Made by a program: the position numbers and the translations under genes. A stretch of 64,000 nt of DNA from contig JAIVEN010000015.1 in NCBI GenBank assembly GCA_026686845.1, positions 3,115,001 to 3,179,000 of the forward strand. The letters are read 5' to 3'. Of the stretch, positions 23,701 through 35,574 are shown one piece after another. The notes below the pieces were generated by a model. It worked only from the letters and a program-made list of their open reading frames with translations, was not told where the DNA came from and did no database searches. Every line of letters begins with the position of its first letter. The first letter of the stretch is position 1. The stretch is from Adenanthera pavonina (taxonomy: Eukaryota > Streptophyta > Magnoliopsida > Fabales > Fabaceae).

Positions 23701-25587
23701 TTGACAATGTCTTAAATTTTAAATATTTTTGGCTTTAAATGACCTTTTCTATTTTTCTTTTTTTAAAAAAATATTTAAAATGAAAACCCTCTGTTTCAAA
23801 TTTTTCTTTTTGTCTTTGTGCTCCATGTAGTGATACTGTGAGTGTTTAGATATCAATTAGCAAACTGTGAATGATAAAGTCATCATATATGCTATTTGGT
23901 TTGGTTTTAAAGTTAATTTTAAAAAATAAAAATATATATAACAGTTGTACCTTAAATTCTTTTTTAATACTATTTCAAGTTATAAAAAAAAAAGAAAGAA
24001 TTTAATTGCTTTTTTCTATTTTCACAATCTAAAATAAGAAAATACAAATAATTTATAAATAAAAAATAATAATAAAATAAAATAAATCAAATGTAGTAAT
24101 TTTATTTTAAATTCCTTTTTCAAATACCTTTTTTAAAAAAAAACAATAATAAATAATAATAAAATGGGATTTTCTAAATGCATTTTTTTAATTTGAAATA
24201 AGAAGATAAAAACAATTTAAACAAAAATTATTCGTACAAAAAAAGGATTTTATAATTGCATTTTTATTGCACAATTTGAAATAAGGAAATAAAGACAATT
24301 TGAAAAAAAAATATTCGTTTTCCTCTAAGCTTTTATTCTTTCTACTTATCTGTTTCGAGTGGTAACATTATGGGTATTTAGGTATCGATCAATAACTTAT
24401 GAGTGATAAAGTAACTATTTAAGCGGGTTATTTCTCTTTGAAAATTTTTGTAATAATTATATTTTAAATTCTTCTTAATACTTTTCTTTTAAATAAATAA
24501 ACATGTTTAAGTAGATCCTATTTATTTCCATTTTTATTATTTTTGTAAAATTATTTGTTTTCTTTCAAACTTTTTATCCTCTACCCCTTTTGTCTCGAAT
24601 GGCACCACCATAAGCATTTAGGTATCAATGAGTGTATTGTAAGTTATAAAGTTATCATATGAGTTAATTAATTTTATTTTATAAAAATAAAGTTGTTTTC
24701 AAATTTTTTCTTTTCAAATCAAAATAAAATACTCAAAATTACGTATAATTTTAATTTTCTAAATTGAGGAAAAACATATATTTTTTTTAGGAATTGATTT
24801 TCTGAAAAAAATATATAAAAAAATGAAAAATGAAAGAATGAATGATAAGAGAAAATAATTGAAATTAATCTCTTTTTTTACAAATTAAAACACACCAACC
24901 AATATTGAAAATTATTTTCTTTGTGAAAAGATAAATTATTTTCTATAAACCTCTCTTTTCAAAAAATATATATAATAAAAAGTATCAACTAAGTAATACA
25001 CACTTTTAACTCGAACTATGTTGACTTTGATCCCTATAGCATGGTACGTAGGTCCAGACTCTGATTTTAGGTTAAGTCCGTTCTTGTAAATAAATAATAT
25101 TTTTTTTATTTTATCTTTTTCTAGTTTCTCATATTTTTATTTTATTTTTCCAATTTATGTCCTCAATTCATAAGCGTTCTCCAATTTACTTTTCTTAATT
25201 TCCTTTCTTCCCTCTGTTTTCTCAATTTTTCTTAATTTCCTCAATTTCTTTAATTTCTTTCTTTTCTACCCTTAAACTTGCATGTGAATAATTAAATGGC
25301 CATCAAAATAATTTTTAGAAGTCATAAAAATTGCATGATCAATTTAAGGTAGCCGTTCTTAGGAATAAATGTTGTGGGGGTACCTAACACCTTTCCTACT
25401 CATAATCGTACTCCCAAATCCAACTTTGATATGCAGACTATCCTTTTCTTTTTTTTTTATTTGGTTTTTCAAAATTTTCCTTAAAATTTTGATTGTGACT
25501 TCTCATGAGTCCGCTTCTGTCGTGGAGGTCAATTCCTTCCTTTTCTTCATTTTTTGTGCCGTCCGCGTCGTATTTCTGGGTGTAACA
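20773..25587 (+). mobile_element. Probable long solo LTR (Ty3/gypsy, Tat/Ogre-like)
   Basis: It starts TGTGTGAACACCGTATTTTG and ends GGGTGTAACA, so it has TG...CA ends. The GTACCTAACACCTTTCC and CGTCGTATTTCTGGGTGTAACA themes near the right end are ones I associate with very long LTRs of the Tat/Ogre group. A TATA box (CCTATAAAGG) lies at about 21462-21471, followed by a GC-richer stretch with AAACCCTA motifs and then roughly 4 kb of AT-rich DNA. No primer-binding site, gag or pol follows: AGT1-upstream sequence resumes at once at 25588. I could not find matching 5-bp target duplications, so the left end could be off by a few bases and classification is tentative. Confidence 0.55.
23806..24665. 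repeat. Diverged internal repeats within the LTR
   Basis: A module of about 80 bp recurs near 23806-23892, 24348-24425 and 24590-24665. Each has a CGA/GTG-plus-GGTA-like start, a TTTAGGTATCRATNA core and an ending like GATAAAGTNATCATAT. An older relative may lie near 23615-23700. They are separated by A/T-rich filler and probably arose by repeat growth within the LTR. Confidence 0.5.
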
Positions 25588-27146
25588 TTTAGTTAATCTT
25601 ATAAGAACAAATTAACTATTATTTATCATTTATTACATATAAAATTAGGAGAATCCAAATTTCAAGAGTATACATTACTTTAAATTGATAGAACTCTTAT
25701 GCTGTACAATGATGGTGGTGTTCCATATTCAGATAAGGTCTAATTTTCTCAAGGTAAAGAAAACCTTCCTAATTAGATTTGTTCTGTATGTAAAAGTTAG
25801 TTAAAAATTGTACTTTCAACTAGTAGTTAAAAATTGAATTTTCAGCTAAATGTTTAAAGATAAAGACATCTACCCATATCGACCTGAGTTAATCAATGGA
25901 ACCAGATTTATATAATTGAGTAAAGGTAGATTCGAGTTAGGGAGGATTATGGAATCTGGGGAACACAAAATGGGAAAGTGAAAAGTTTGAAGCTGAGAAA
26001 GGAATTGGGAAATATAAAGAGATAATACTAATAGTATTGTCAACCACACCTGATTGTGTGAGAAATCAAAGCCACAAATCCATCTTTTCTGGAGTTACAT
26101 GTGGATTCCCTTTCTCTGTTTGGCTTTATCCCTCAAGTTTTGGAGTTGCTTGCGTAGGTTCCACCTGTGATCACGAAGCAGTCATTCCACAGTGTTTCTC
26201 CTGTTGGATTTTGTCATTAATGTTAAGCAACGAGATTAGATTCAGTGGAAGAAATTTTAATTTATACTCTTATTATGTTTGAATTTTGTGAATAGAAAAA
26301 AAAAATCACATTCAGAGAATTATATCCCATTTAAGGCTCAGCATGAAATACTTTATAGAAAAATTAATTGTTATTGTAAAATTAATTTTAGAGAATATTT
26401 TTTAGTTTTAAGGATTTAAGCCATCGAAGCTGACCATGTTTGGTACTTACTTAGGCCCATATAGTGAGGCTAGACTAGGGCCCAAATTCAATCCTATGTA
26501 TGGGATAAAAATGTCCACAATCAATATTAATATCAAGGAGAATGAAGTTATACTGTAAATTAGTCAAACAGAACAGTTTCGCCCTTGGGTTTTGTGTTCT
26601 TTTTTTTTTATTTTTTTTTCTGTTTAAGTGGATCCTATTTTTACTCATTTTTTTTTCTTTTACTAATGAAAATCATCTTTTTCCCAATTTTGTTAGGTAA
26701 ACCCGCATTTCCTCCCTTTTTCTTTAACCAAATTCAATCACTTTTAATTCTAAAATCTATATTGATTTTAATTAATATTAATTTATTTCATTTTTTAAAG
26801 ATATGAGGAGTTAGTGTTGAGATTTTTTTAATTTAATATATTTTAAAATTAAATAAAATATTTCTTGTGTTACTCTGCACATCTATATCCCCACACGAAG
26901 GGGAGAGAAATGTAATTTAAGATAGAGAAAATTGTGTTTTATGATAAAAAATTGAACATATTTAATTTTTGGGACCAAAGATGATTTTTTTTTATATGAG
27001 AATTGAATTTTTTGAATTTAGAATCAATTGTTTTTTAGAAAAAATTAATTTGGTAACTAAAAACCAAGTATATTTTATTTTTTGGTTCCAAAACACAATT
27101 TTCCCTTTAAGATAAACTGAGGATCATATTTAAAAATCCCATCAAC

Positions 27147-27290
27147 GGAAAATGAGAGGTATTTTGAAAATCCTCATTAGATAATATGAAGGTCATGTTT
27201 CTCGTTGTCCCGCTGCTCTTTCGGGCTCGTGACGTCACCCGGCTTTCAAGTTACTCTAAAGTCTAACCAGTTGGACACAAGTTGAATGAG
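27147..27290 (-). repeat. SINE-like module
   Basis: The near-palindrome is imperfect (GAGGTATTTTGAAAATCCTC). The minus-strand A-box-like end is TGTCCAACTGGTTAGAC, and the B box is decayed (GTCACGAGCCCGAA). Its counterpart in the other AGT1-upstream copy is at 8875. Confidence 0.5.
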
Positions 27291-27419
27291 CACAAGTCTG
27301 GCGGCATATTTAAAATTTATTATTTTTTGTGTGTTTATTTTTCCCCCTATTAAACTTTTAAGTTTCCTACCTCCTCGACAATATAGTTATTATTACTATT
27401 GTCATCGTCAGATTAGCCC

Positions 27420-27860
27420 TAGAATTGGTTCGAAACTTCACAAAACCTCTTAAAAAGAGAAATAATCAAGAACTAGCTAAACTAGTTAAAACCTAAGAAA
27501 ACTAATCAAATTATTTTTTAAAAAAACTTTTTAGATCAGAACAATATTATTTTTTGGATAAATTTTTTATTTTTTATTATAATATTACATAAGCATTATT
27601 AATTTTGTAGGATACATAACTATTAATAATTATAAATTTAATTAACAAATAATATGATAATAAATTATTAGTTTACTATTTTAAATTCAAAATTTGATTA
27701 TGTATTTAGTTAAAAATATGATTATTGATTAATATTAATTTAATTAGATTTTAAATTTTAAATATTAAGTTATAAAACTTAGTAATAATAGTTTTAAATT
27801 TTTCACATAATATAAAACATATAAACTTTAATTAGTTGAATGATTGATTGGATTTTAAAA
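27420..27860. mobile_element. TIR repeat (CAATCGGTT family), degraded
   Basis: The A/T-rich core (AATTAACAAATAATATGATA and neighbours) matches the cores at 47080-47160 and, in reverse, about 20020-20150. Ends are poorly preserved. It interrupts copy 2 of the AGT1 upstream block. Confidence 0.4.
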
Positions 27861-27965
27861 GCATGGGATATTATAGTGCACATAAAAGGCACATGCTTTG
27901 CACCTGCTTCCATGTTTTTTATTTACATGTCAAACATTTAATACACACATGTTAAATACTGGTGT

Positions 27966-28460
27966 GAAAATAGGTTAGGATAAGTTATAAGTAAATAGGT
28001 TAGAGCTATATTATAAATTTAAAACTTGAGCCTGAATTATTAACCTATATAAGATTTCATTTTATATTCAAGGTTGAGTATCTTCTAAAATTTTAACTTG
28101 TCCTAAAACTTATTTAATGACCTATTAAAAAGTAAAATGAAAAAAGAAACTATTAATTATAATTTGAAAATAAAAAACTTCAAAATTTAAACTTTTAATT
28201 ACCAAATACATAATTCATATATATTTATTTTATAACCTATATGTTTGAGCAATACAATAAAAAAGTAGTTAGTTTCTTTATTTTTATAAATTTTACCCAC
28301 CTCTCTTATCTTACCAATGTAAAATTTCTCATATATTAACTCGTTTATTCTCATCTATAAAAAGATAAAAATATCAATAAAAGTGATTTTTTGGTGTAGT
28401 GTTGGTTTAAGCATTAATTATATATTATATTAATTAATTAATTCAATTAATGTTTTGCAG
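27966..28460. other. AT-rich DNA before decayed F-box copy
   Basis: This is where exon 1 of the decayed F-box copy would be expected. No F-box or LRR coding sequence is recognisable here. It ends in a pyrimidine-type acceptor (TTAATGTTTTGCAG) at 28460 that matches the intron 1 acceptor of the intact gene. Confidence 0.45.
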
Positions 28461-29761
28461 ATTTCACATCATGGAATAATATATTTAGCGACTTCATTTG
28501 ACTAGTTAGAGAAATTGGACGTTGGAGTAAGTGATAATTCCAGGTGGACGGAGCTAACTGATACAGTCACGTCTTTCGTGAAGAAAGTTCCTTCTTTGAA
28601 GACTTTCATATTAACGACATGTTATGTTGATCATCGAAATCACAATTCTCATACGGTAAGTTCAACGCATATTATCTGACGATATTTTAACCTTTACTTT
28701 TAAAACTAAAATATTTTTCAATTTTATTAAAATTAATTGCCTAGACACGCACTTTATTTTTAGGGAGAATTACCATTTAGGACCTTTTAAATGAAATAAT
28801 AATAAATAAGGATTTTTAACGGATAACAAGTGGTAAAAACTTAATGATTGAGTAATGAAACTGAAAAATAATAAGTAGTAATAGATTCTACTTTACAATA
28901 ATCTTATCATTTTGGTTCACATATGTGATTCTCCCTTATTTTTATAAGTTATATATATATATATATATTAAGATGTCTCCAAAAGCAATAAATATACTGC
29001 ATTAATTTTTTCTGCGTTCTATTGAAATTATATAAAATATTTTTTTACTTTCAAAATATACAAGAACCTCTCTTGAAAATTTTAGAGAGGCCGTTGTTAA
29101 GGCAAGCGTGGATGATGGCATGGCAAAAGTAGTGGAGACACGTTGGATAAGCATGTGAAAAATAAGCCAAAGCAGTGGTGGACTAGTACACGTTGGATAA
29201 GGTTGTAATTATTTATTTTAAGCCTTAAAAATATTTTAAGTATAATCATCAGATTATTAATACATAATAATACTAATAATGTAGCTTTTCTAATATGCAA
29301 GTTATCATTTTCTATTAACCTATTTAATAGTCTTAAGAATTAAAAAGTTTGTTACTGACTTACTGCAATCTTAAAAGTTAAAAAATTAATATGAAACTTA
29401 AATATTAAAATGAAATCTACCTTAAAGTTAAATAACCAAATTAAAGATACACTTTTGCCCAAGACTAGAACAAGAATATATATGTAGGCGTGCACGTGCG
29501 CATGGTACATGCGCACACACGCACACGCACATATATTTTGCCATGATTTGATTATTATTTTCTATACTACAGTTTATGGAGTCATTGGTGATAATATTTT
29601 CAAATTTAGAATTTCAAGAGCAGCTGTTTACTTGGATGATAAATAATAGAGTGAAGGTGGAATTTAGTCCTGGAGAAGATGAGACTTTGCTTGTTCAACA
29701 TATTATTAAGGATGCTTCCATAGACCATAAGTTTATTTTTAGCTTGTTTTATTATTCATAA
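28461..29761 (+). pseudogene. F-box/LRR pseudogene, exons 2 and 3 only
   Basis: 28461-28655 is homologous to exon 2 of the intact F-box gene at 31270. It has the same acceptor context and donor (ACG, then GTAAGT), the shared stretches LATSF and PSLKTF, and an in-frame TAG at the codon after LATSFD. 29573-29761 is homologous to exon 3, sharing RVKVEFSPGEDETLLVQHII and ending KFIFSLFYYS before the stop. The intron between them is 917 bp against 370 bp in the intact gene, implying an insertion. Exon 1, with the F-box, is missing. Retained introns show a DNA-level duplicate rather than a retrocopy. Confidence 0.85.
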
Positions 29762-31160
29762 TTATATAATTATTTGTCATGAATTTATGATTCGTGCATG
29801 GCAACAGTTTCATATAGTTGATACTTACTTGTCATCTCCGTTAAATATTGAGAAAATGAATTTAGTACAATCTTTTAATATTTAGTTCAATCTCGTTCGG
29901 AATGTTTTTGTTGTTTAGAAAGCAATTCTTCATCTGTGGTTCGAATTCTCAATAATCTTCTTGACGCCGGCAAAACATCCACATAGGCAGTTAAGCTCAT
30001 ATTTTTAATATAATTTTATATGTCATTGTATATTGATAATTTGAAACAGATATTAAAATAAATGTTAAAAGTTTATGAAAAAATAATCAGTATATATAAC
30101 ATATAAACTTTTAAAATGTTATATTTGGCATATTTAAATTCATCCTAGTCCTAGTCATAGTCAAAACATTATATTCAAAGTACATAACAAAAAAGTAAAT
30201 GTTATGTTCACACAACTATTCAATTTTTAAAATTATTTATAACTTCATGTATTTTAAAATTGAAATATATATTTAATTTAATTATAAATTTAAATTAATT
30301 TTCTAGATATAGTGAACTCTTTTTTCGTAATTTTAAATTTAATTAAGCTGGGCGTGATAAAACATAAAATATCATAGAATAAAATAAATCAAACAATTTA
30401 TATAAAAATTATATAAAATACATAATTGAACTAAATATATTATTTTAAATGTCTTATTTTACAATATTTAACAGTAAAAGAGTTATACGCTAAAATTTGG
30501 AATAAGATTTATTATCATGTCTAAAAGATAAAATCTACTTTACATTACGTTCAATAGAATTTCGTTTAATTTAGCCTTTTATTGTGTTATAAATATTCCT
30601 CTCAGTCTTTGATTATATTCTTATAAAATCGACATTAAATTCCTTAGAAAAATATAACTTATAATTATATAAATAAAATTCGAAATAATCAATATCATCC
30701 ATATAAAATCTTAAATTATAATTACCTAAATTAAATTTGATATGTATAAAAAAATTTCAAATAAAATTTTATCAAAATACCGGCTTAAATTATCTAAATG
30801 ATTTGAATTTGGAAACGTAACTTATAATTATCTAAAGAAAATTTGAAATTTATTTTAAAAACTTAAAATACAATTTCATTCAAACCTCTGCTTTGTCGCT
30901 CTCAATTTATTTTTTTGTATAAATTAGATTTTATTTTTTATATAAATAATCCTCTCAATTATTGAATATTTTCATATAAAATCTACATTGAATTCCTTAG
31001 AAAAATATAACATAATTATCTAGATAATTTGAAATTGGAAACGTATCTTATAATTATCTAAAGAAAATTTGAAATTTATTTTAAAAAAGTTTAATTATCT
31101 TATAATCAATATCATAATTATGTAAAGAAAATTTGAAATTTATTTTAAAAATTTAAACAC
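29762..31160. repeat. F-box 5' flank with repeated promoter/5'UTR units
   Basis: AT-rich DNA with internal repeats. The sequence CTAAAGAAAATTTGAAATTT and close variants recur at about 30830, 31050 and 31120. A leader-like CAATTTCATTCAAACCTCTG at 30871 resembles the real gene's leader (CAATTTCATTTAAACCCTTG, 31160). Most of the stretch from 30100 is repeated at 34650-35530. It is probably a duplicated promoter/leader cassette. Confidence 0.6.
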
Positions 31161-31269
31161 AATTTCATTTAAACCCTTGCCCGCCTTCTCTCAATTTCCA
31201 TTCTTTTTCCGAGACCATAATCGATTTTCTCTTCTCATAGCCTCCGTCCTCCGTACGTGTTGTGTCACC

Positions 31270-33253
31270 ATGGGCCCTCTCTCGTCTGAAAATCCTTTTG
31301 ATCGCCTCGCCGACGATCTCCTCGTCGGTGAAATCCTTTCTCGTTTTGATACCGATCTAAAATCCATCGGTCGTTTAAGCTCGGTGTCCAAAAACCTTCG
31401 TAGAATGGGTCATTATCGTCCTGTTATAGACTTCGACGGAGAGATTACAGATCGCATCGCCAACTACCTCGACGAGTTCTTCGCCTTTCGTATGAACTCG
31501 AATATCAAACCCGAGTTTCGAAGGTTTCGTTTCTGTATGCCAGATGCTCCAACATGGAGAAGGGTTTTCAACCAACATCTTCTGAGTTGGCTTCATGCTG
31601 CCCTGTATTTGAATGTTCAAGAGCTGATTTTACAGGTTAGAGAACACGCTACACCATATCATCACTGCTATGACGTACCTTCTCTGAAACTCCATTCTTA
31701 CCCTTCGAAGCATCTCAGAGCTCTAACGCTTGAGAATATTCATGTCGGCTTGGATGAAAATTTTGAAGCCTGGGTTTCCACTTACTGCGTCAGTTTGGAA
31801 GAGCTGCGTCTAAAGGGTGTTGTGTTTCCGTCAGAACTCCGAATCACAAGTTCATCTCTTAGGGTTTTCACCATTGACGCTCACTTCAAGCACTTTTGTG
31901 TTTCAGCACCTAAACTCGTTACCTTACATGTAACGTGGAATCTTCTTCGTTTTGCGAGGCGTGATGCGTCTCTTAGGGTTTCATCTGCTCCAAATCTCGA
32001 AGATTTTGTGTTGAAAAATCAGAACCCACCGGCCGATTCTGTGGATTTTCTTTCTTCTGGTGACGAGAGGAATTTCCCTTCTCTTCAATCTGGGTCTCTA
32101 AAATTCTTTGGAATGGCTAATTTTCCTCTTGATTCCTTGAGAAAGCTCCTTCTTGATGTTAGTCAGACCAAAATTCTGCATGTAACTGACACCATTCTTC
32201 GCAAGGTATAATGCTTCTGTATGAAAATGTTGCTGGTTTATATGTGACTATACCAATATAGATATGATAGGTAATACATAAAAAGTGAATCATTTTAAGT
32301 TTTAAACAAGTATTTAAAAAATAACATATGCATATATTGAATGTTATATGTGCGTATCATAAAGTATAGTTTCTGTATATATTATTAGGTATGTATATGA
32401 TATGAGCATATATGTTTTATTACCTATTAATTAATTTATATTTATGTTTTGCAGATTGCAAATAATGGATTGATAGATTTAGCAACTTCATTTAACAAGT
32501 TAGAGGAATTGGACGTTACACTTGAAGTAAGTGATGATTATCCATGGCGGTGGCGGCAGGAGAGGCAGGAGTGGCCAACCTACAAAATTATTATGTCTTT
32601 TGTGAGAAGGGTTCGGCCTTCTTTGAAGACCTTCACATTGGCTATTGATGATCAAGGTGTCCGGGATAAGGCTGGTCGAAATCAGAATTCACGAAGGGTA
32701 AGTTTATTTTATTCTTTTCCCTTTTATTTTTCGAATTAATATAAATTTTCTGTTGAATTTGCTGAGATTACAAAGACATGCAAGGAAGTCTTGCAATTAA
32801 TGTACTCTTTCTTTTTAAGAAGGTTATAATGGTTTTGAAATTTTGTAAAATTACAGTAACACCCTCTCTATTTTTAAAGTAACACATATTTATCTTAAAA
32901 AAGAAAGAGTAAATTGCACGATCTTTCTGGAGTTTCGTTGAAATTGGATAACACAAACATATATATATTTTGAAATTAATATACACAAATTTTCTCTGTA
33001 ATTAGATTAGTTGTCTATGTTATTTCGGTAAAATTAATTAATTGATTCTCATTTTTGTGCACTGCAGTTTCGCAAGTTATTGGCTACCAGGAGGTTGAGT
33101 TTTGGAATTTCACCATCAGCTTTTAATTTGAATGACAAGGAAGTAAAAGTAGAACTCAGTTATGGAGAAGAAGTGACTTTGCTTGTTAAATATATTATCG
33201 AGAAAGCTCCAATAGACATGAAGTTTATCTTTTCATACTCACACCCATTTTAA
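31270..33253 (+). CDS. F-box/LRR-repeat protein
   Basis: Three exons, 31270-32205, 32455-32697 and 33068-33253, with introns of 249 and 370 bp, all GT-AG and in phase 0, encode 454 residues. The ATG lies in a strong context (CACCATGGG); the open frame runs upstream without an ATG. Residues about 9-45 form an F-box (FDRLADDLLVGEILSRF, then SIGRLSSVSKNLRRM), which should bind SKP1 in an SCF ubiquitin ligase. The rest has leucine-rich, LRR-like stretches (LRALTLENIHVGL, LEELRLKGVVF, LRVFTIDAHF) of the kind used for substrate binding in plant F-box/LRR proteins. No FBD domain is obvious. The target is unknown. A decayed paralogue lies just upstream, and upstream/5'UTR DNA is repeated on both sides, so this is the surviving member of a local tandem family. 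No lesion was seen; expression is untested. Confidence 0.85.
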
Positions 33254-34650
33254 TTTTCAAAATTAAAGCCACTAGTCATGATATAGCTAGACATGATTTC
33301 CTTTGTTGTAGATTATATATTTTATAATAATATATGATTATTTGTCAGGAATTCATATGATTCATGGGAATAGTTTTATAATTATAGTTGATAGTTCAAT
33401 ACTTATTTTAAGATTTCTACTGCCCATTTTTATCTGTTGCTTCTCATTGCATGCATTAGAAGTCAAGGTCAAATGCAACTTTGGAGATTTGAAACGTGTC
33501 TGATTTATAATTACCTAAATTAAATTTGATATTTATCAAAAAACTAAAATTCGTGCCGATGTAATGCACAAGTTTAGATATTACTTATACAATTAAAATA
33601 TGAAGAAGTAAAAATAAATAAGAAATATGAATATCAAATATCAAATATATTTTATAAATCTATACATTTTACATGATTAAATGTAATAATGTGGAAATTG
33701 ATTATCTTGGTAGTCCACCTATTTATTAATTTTCCTTGCATTTATTAATGTAAGAAGAGTAGTAGCTATAAGTAAGAAATACATAAAAGTAATAATTAAC
33801 TAATATGATAGAATATAGATATGTATATCTATATTAATTACATATTTTATTCCTAATAGCACTATATATACCAAACTTTCTAGAATTCTTAATTATGAAG
33901 TCCTTTTAAAATTTGGAGAAATAGTGATACAAAGATGAAAAGTAAAAAGTTATTAGAGAAACTATATTTAAGGTAGAAAAAATGAGATAAAAAGTGGTTA
34001 CCTCTATGTTCAAACCATCATTGAAATTTTGTTATTAAATAACTATTCCAACAATTGCATTATATTGAAAAGATAAAATATATAAAAAAAGTGAAAATTG
34101 TCACAAAAAAATTGCAAATAACAAAAATATGAACTATTACCTTCGAGCATGTCTTTAAAACTATAAATGATTTCAGTGGTAAGAAGAGATTCATGTAATA
34201 TAGATTTATATAACTCTCACCTTAAGTCTAGACAATCAAATCATGTTTTTTAACATATATATATATATATATGATTTTCAAATCAAATCATTTTTTTCAC
34301 CAATATATATATATATGTAATTTTTATTTACATATTTATCATCATATCAAACTAAAACAAATAAAAACATATATAAAGAAATAAATATTATTTGGAATAT
34401 GTGAAGCCATATTTTTTTTATAATTAATATAATGAAGTAGAGGTTTGAAATCACAATACATCGTGCTTATTTACATTTTCATATTTATTATCACATCAAA
34501 TTTAAAATAATAAAAGCATATATAAGGATATAAATATTATTTGGAATATGTAGAGTTAGATTTTTTTATAGTTAATATGATGATGTGAAAGTTTGAAATC
34601 ACGACACGTCATACTCTCGACCTCTACTTTATAATATATAATAATAGAAG
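33254..34650. other. AT-rich DNA downstream of F-box gene
   Basis: No gene seen. (AT)n tracts lie near 34255 and 34300. Two related direct segments near 34410-34470 and 34540-34600 (GGAATATGTGAAG / GGAATATGTAGAG, each followed by a GTTTGAAATCAC-like sequence) form a short diverged tandem repeat of about 130 bp. Confidence 0.4.
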
Positions 34651-35530
34651 TCCAAATAATATTTTATCAAAATATTAGCTTAAATTATGTAAATAGTTTG
34701 AATTTGGAAACCTATCTTATAATCATCTAAACAAAATTTGAAATTTACGTTAAAAAGTTAAAATGCAATTTCATTCAAACCTCTGCGTTTTCTCAAAATT
34801 TTTGGGTATAAATTAGCTTTTTCTTATAAAATTAATCCTCTCAATCATTGAATATGTTCATATATTAAATTCCTTAGAAAAATAGAACTCATAACGTATA
34901 AACTTTAAAATGTTATGTATTTGACATTAAAACTAATCCTTTTTTTTTTTGAGAAAATCCTAATCAATATTATATACAAAGTATATACAAAAAGTAATTT
35001 TATATTGATACAATTATTCAATTTTAAAAATTAATTATAACTTCAGATATTTTAAAATTGAAATATAAGTATATATTTGATCATATTGGGCAAAAAAAAT
35101 TATTGTTTTAAATTAATTTTTCATATTTAGTATACTCTTTTCTCACGATTTTAAATTTAATTAAGCTAGGCTGATAAAACATAAAATATGATTGAATAAA
35201 ATAAATCACACAATTTATATAATTCATATCATTATATAAAATACATAATTGAACTCAATATATTACTTTAAATATCTTATTTCATTGTTACAATAATTAA
35301 CAATAAAAGAGTTATATGCACAGATTTGAAATAAGATTTATTGTCATGTTTAAAACGTGAAATCTACTGCAAATTATGTTCAAAATTTTTTTGTAAATTT
35401 AGCCTTTTTTGTTTTTTGCTATAAATAATCCTCTCAATGTTTGAATATGTTCACATAATTACATTCAATTCCTTAGAAAAATATAACTTATAGTTATCTT
35501 AATAAAATTCAAAATAATGAATATTAAGTC
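34650..35530. repeat. Second copy of F-box upstream cassette
   Basis: Matches 30100-30920 in order. Landmarks are CAATTTCATTCAAACCTCTG (34766), AATTCCTTAGAAAAATA, AAAATACATAATTGAACTCA and GAGTTATATGCACAGATTTG. No F-box coding sequence follows: kinase-pseudogene sequence begins at about 35575. It suggests a lost third F-box copy or replication of the upstream cassette alone. Confidence 0.6.
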
Positions 35531-35574
35531 ATGAACATTTCAAGCCATACTTGTTAAAATATGAGAATAGTAAC

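Larger units (their letters stand above)
25588..27965. repeat. AGT1 upstream block, copy 2 (right part)
   Basis: Continues the duplicated AGT1-upstream DNA interrupted at 19815. TAGTTAATCTTATAAGAACA here matches 7621 onward, and CACACCTGATTGTGTGAGAA near 26045 matches the 8255 region. The end (ATGCTTTGCACCTGCTTCC near 27890) matches 9295 onward. The 81-codon frame at 26037-26282 begins at TTG and is not a gene. An A/T-rich insertion of the CAATCGGTT repeat family widens the 27.4-27.86 kb part. Confidence 0.85.

Noticed and set aside
20768..25592. A 5-bp target-site duplication around the solo LTR
   Set aside because: TTTAG follows the right end, but TACTT or CTTTG precedes the possible left ends; they do not match.
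26037..26282. 81-codon frame in AGT1 upstream copy 2
   Set aside because: Starts at TTG and is not kept in the matching DNA near 8250.
31177..31269. Extension of the F-box protein 31 codons upstream
   Set aside because: The frame is open but begins at TTG. The first ATG, at 31270, has a strong context and directly precedes the F-box.
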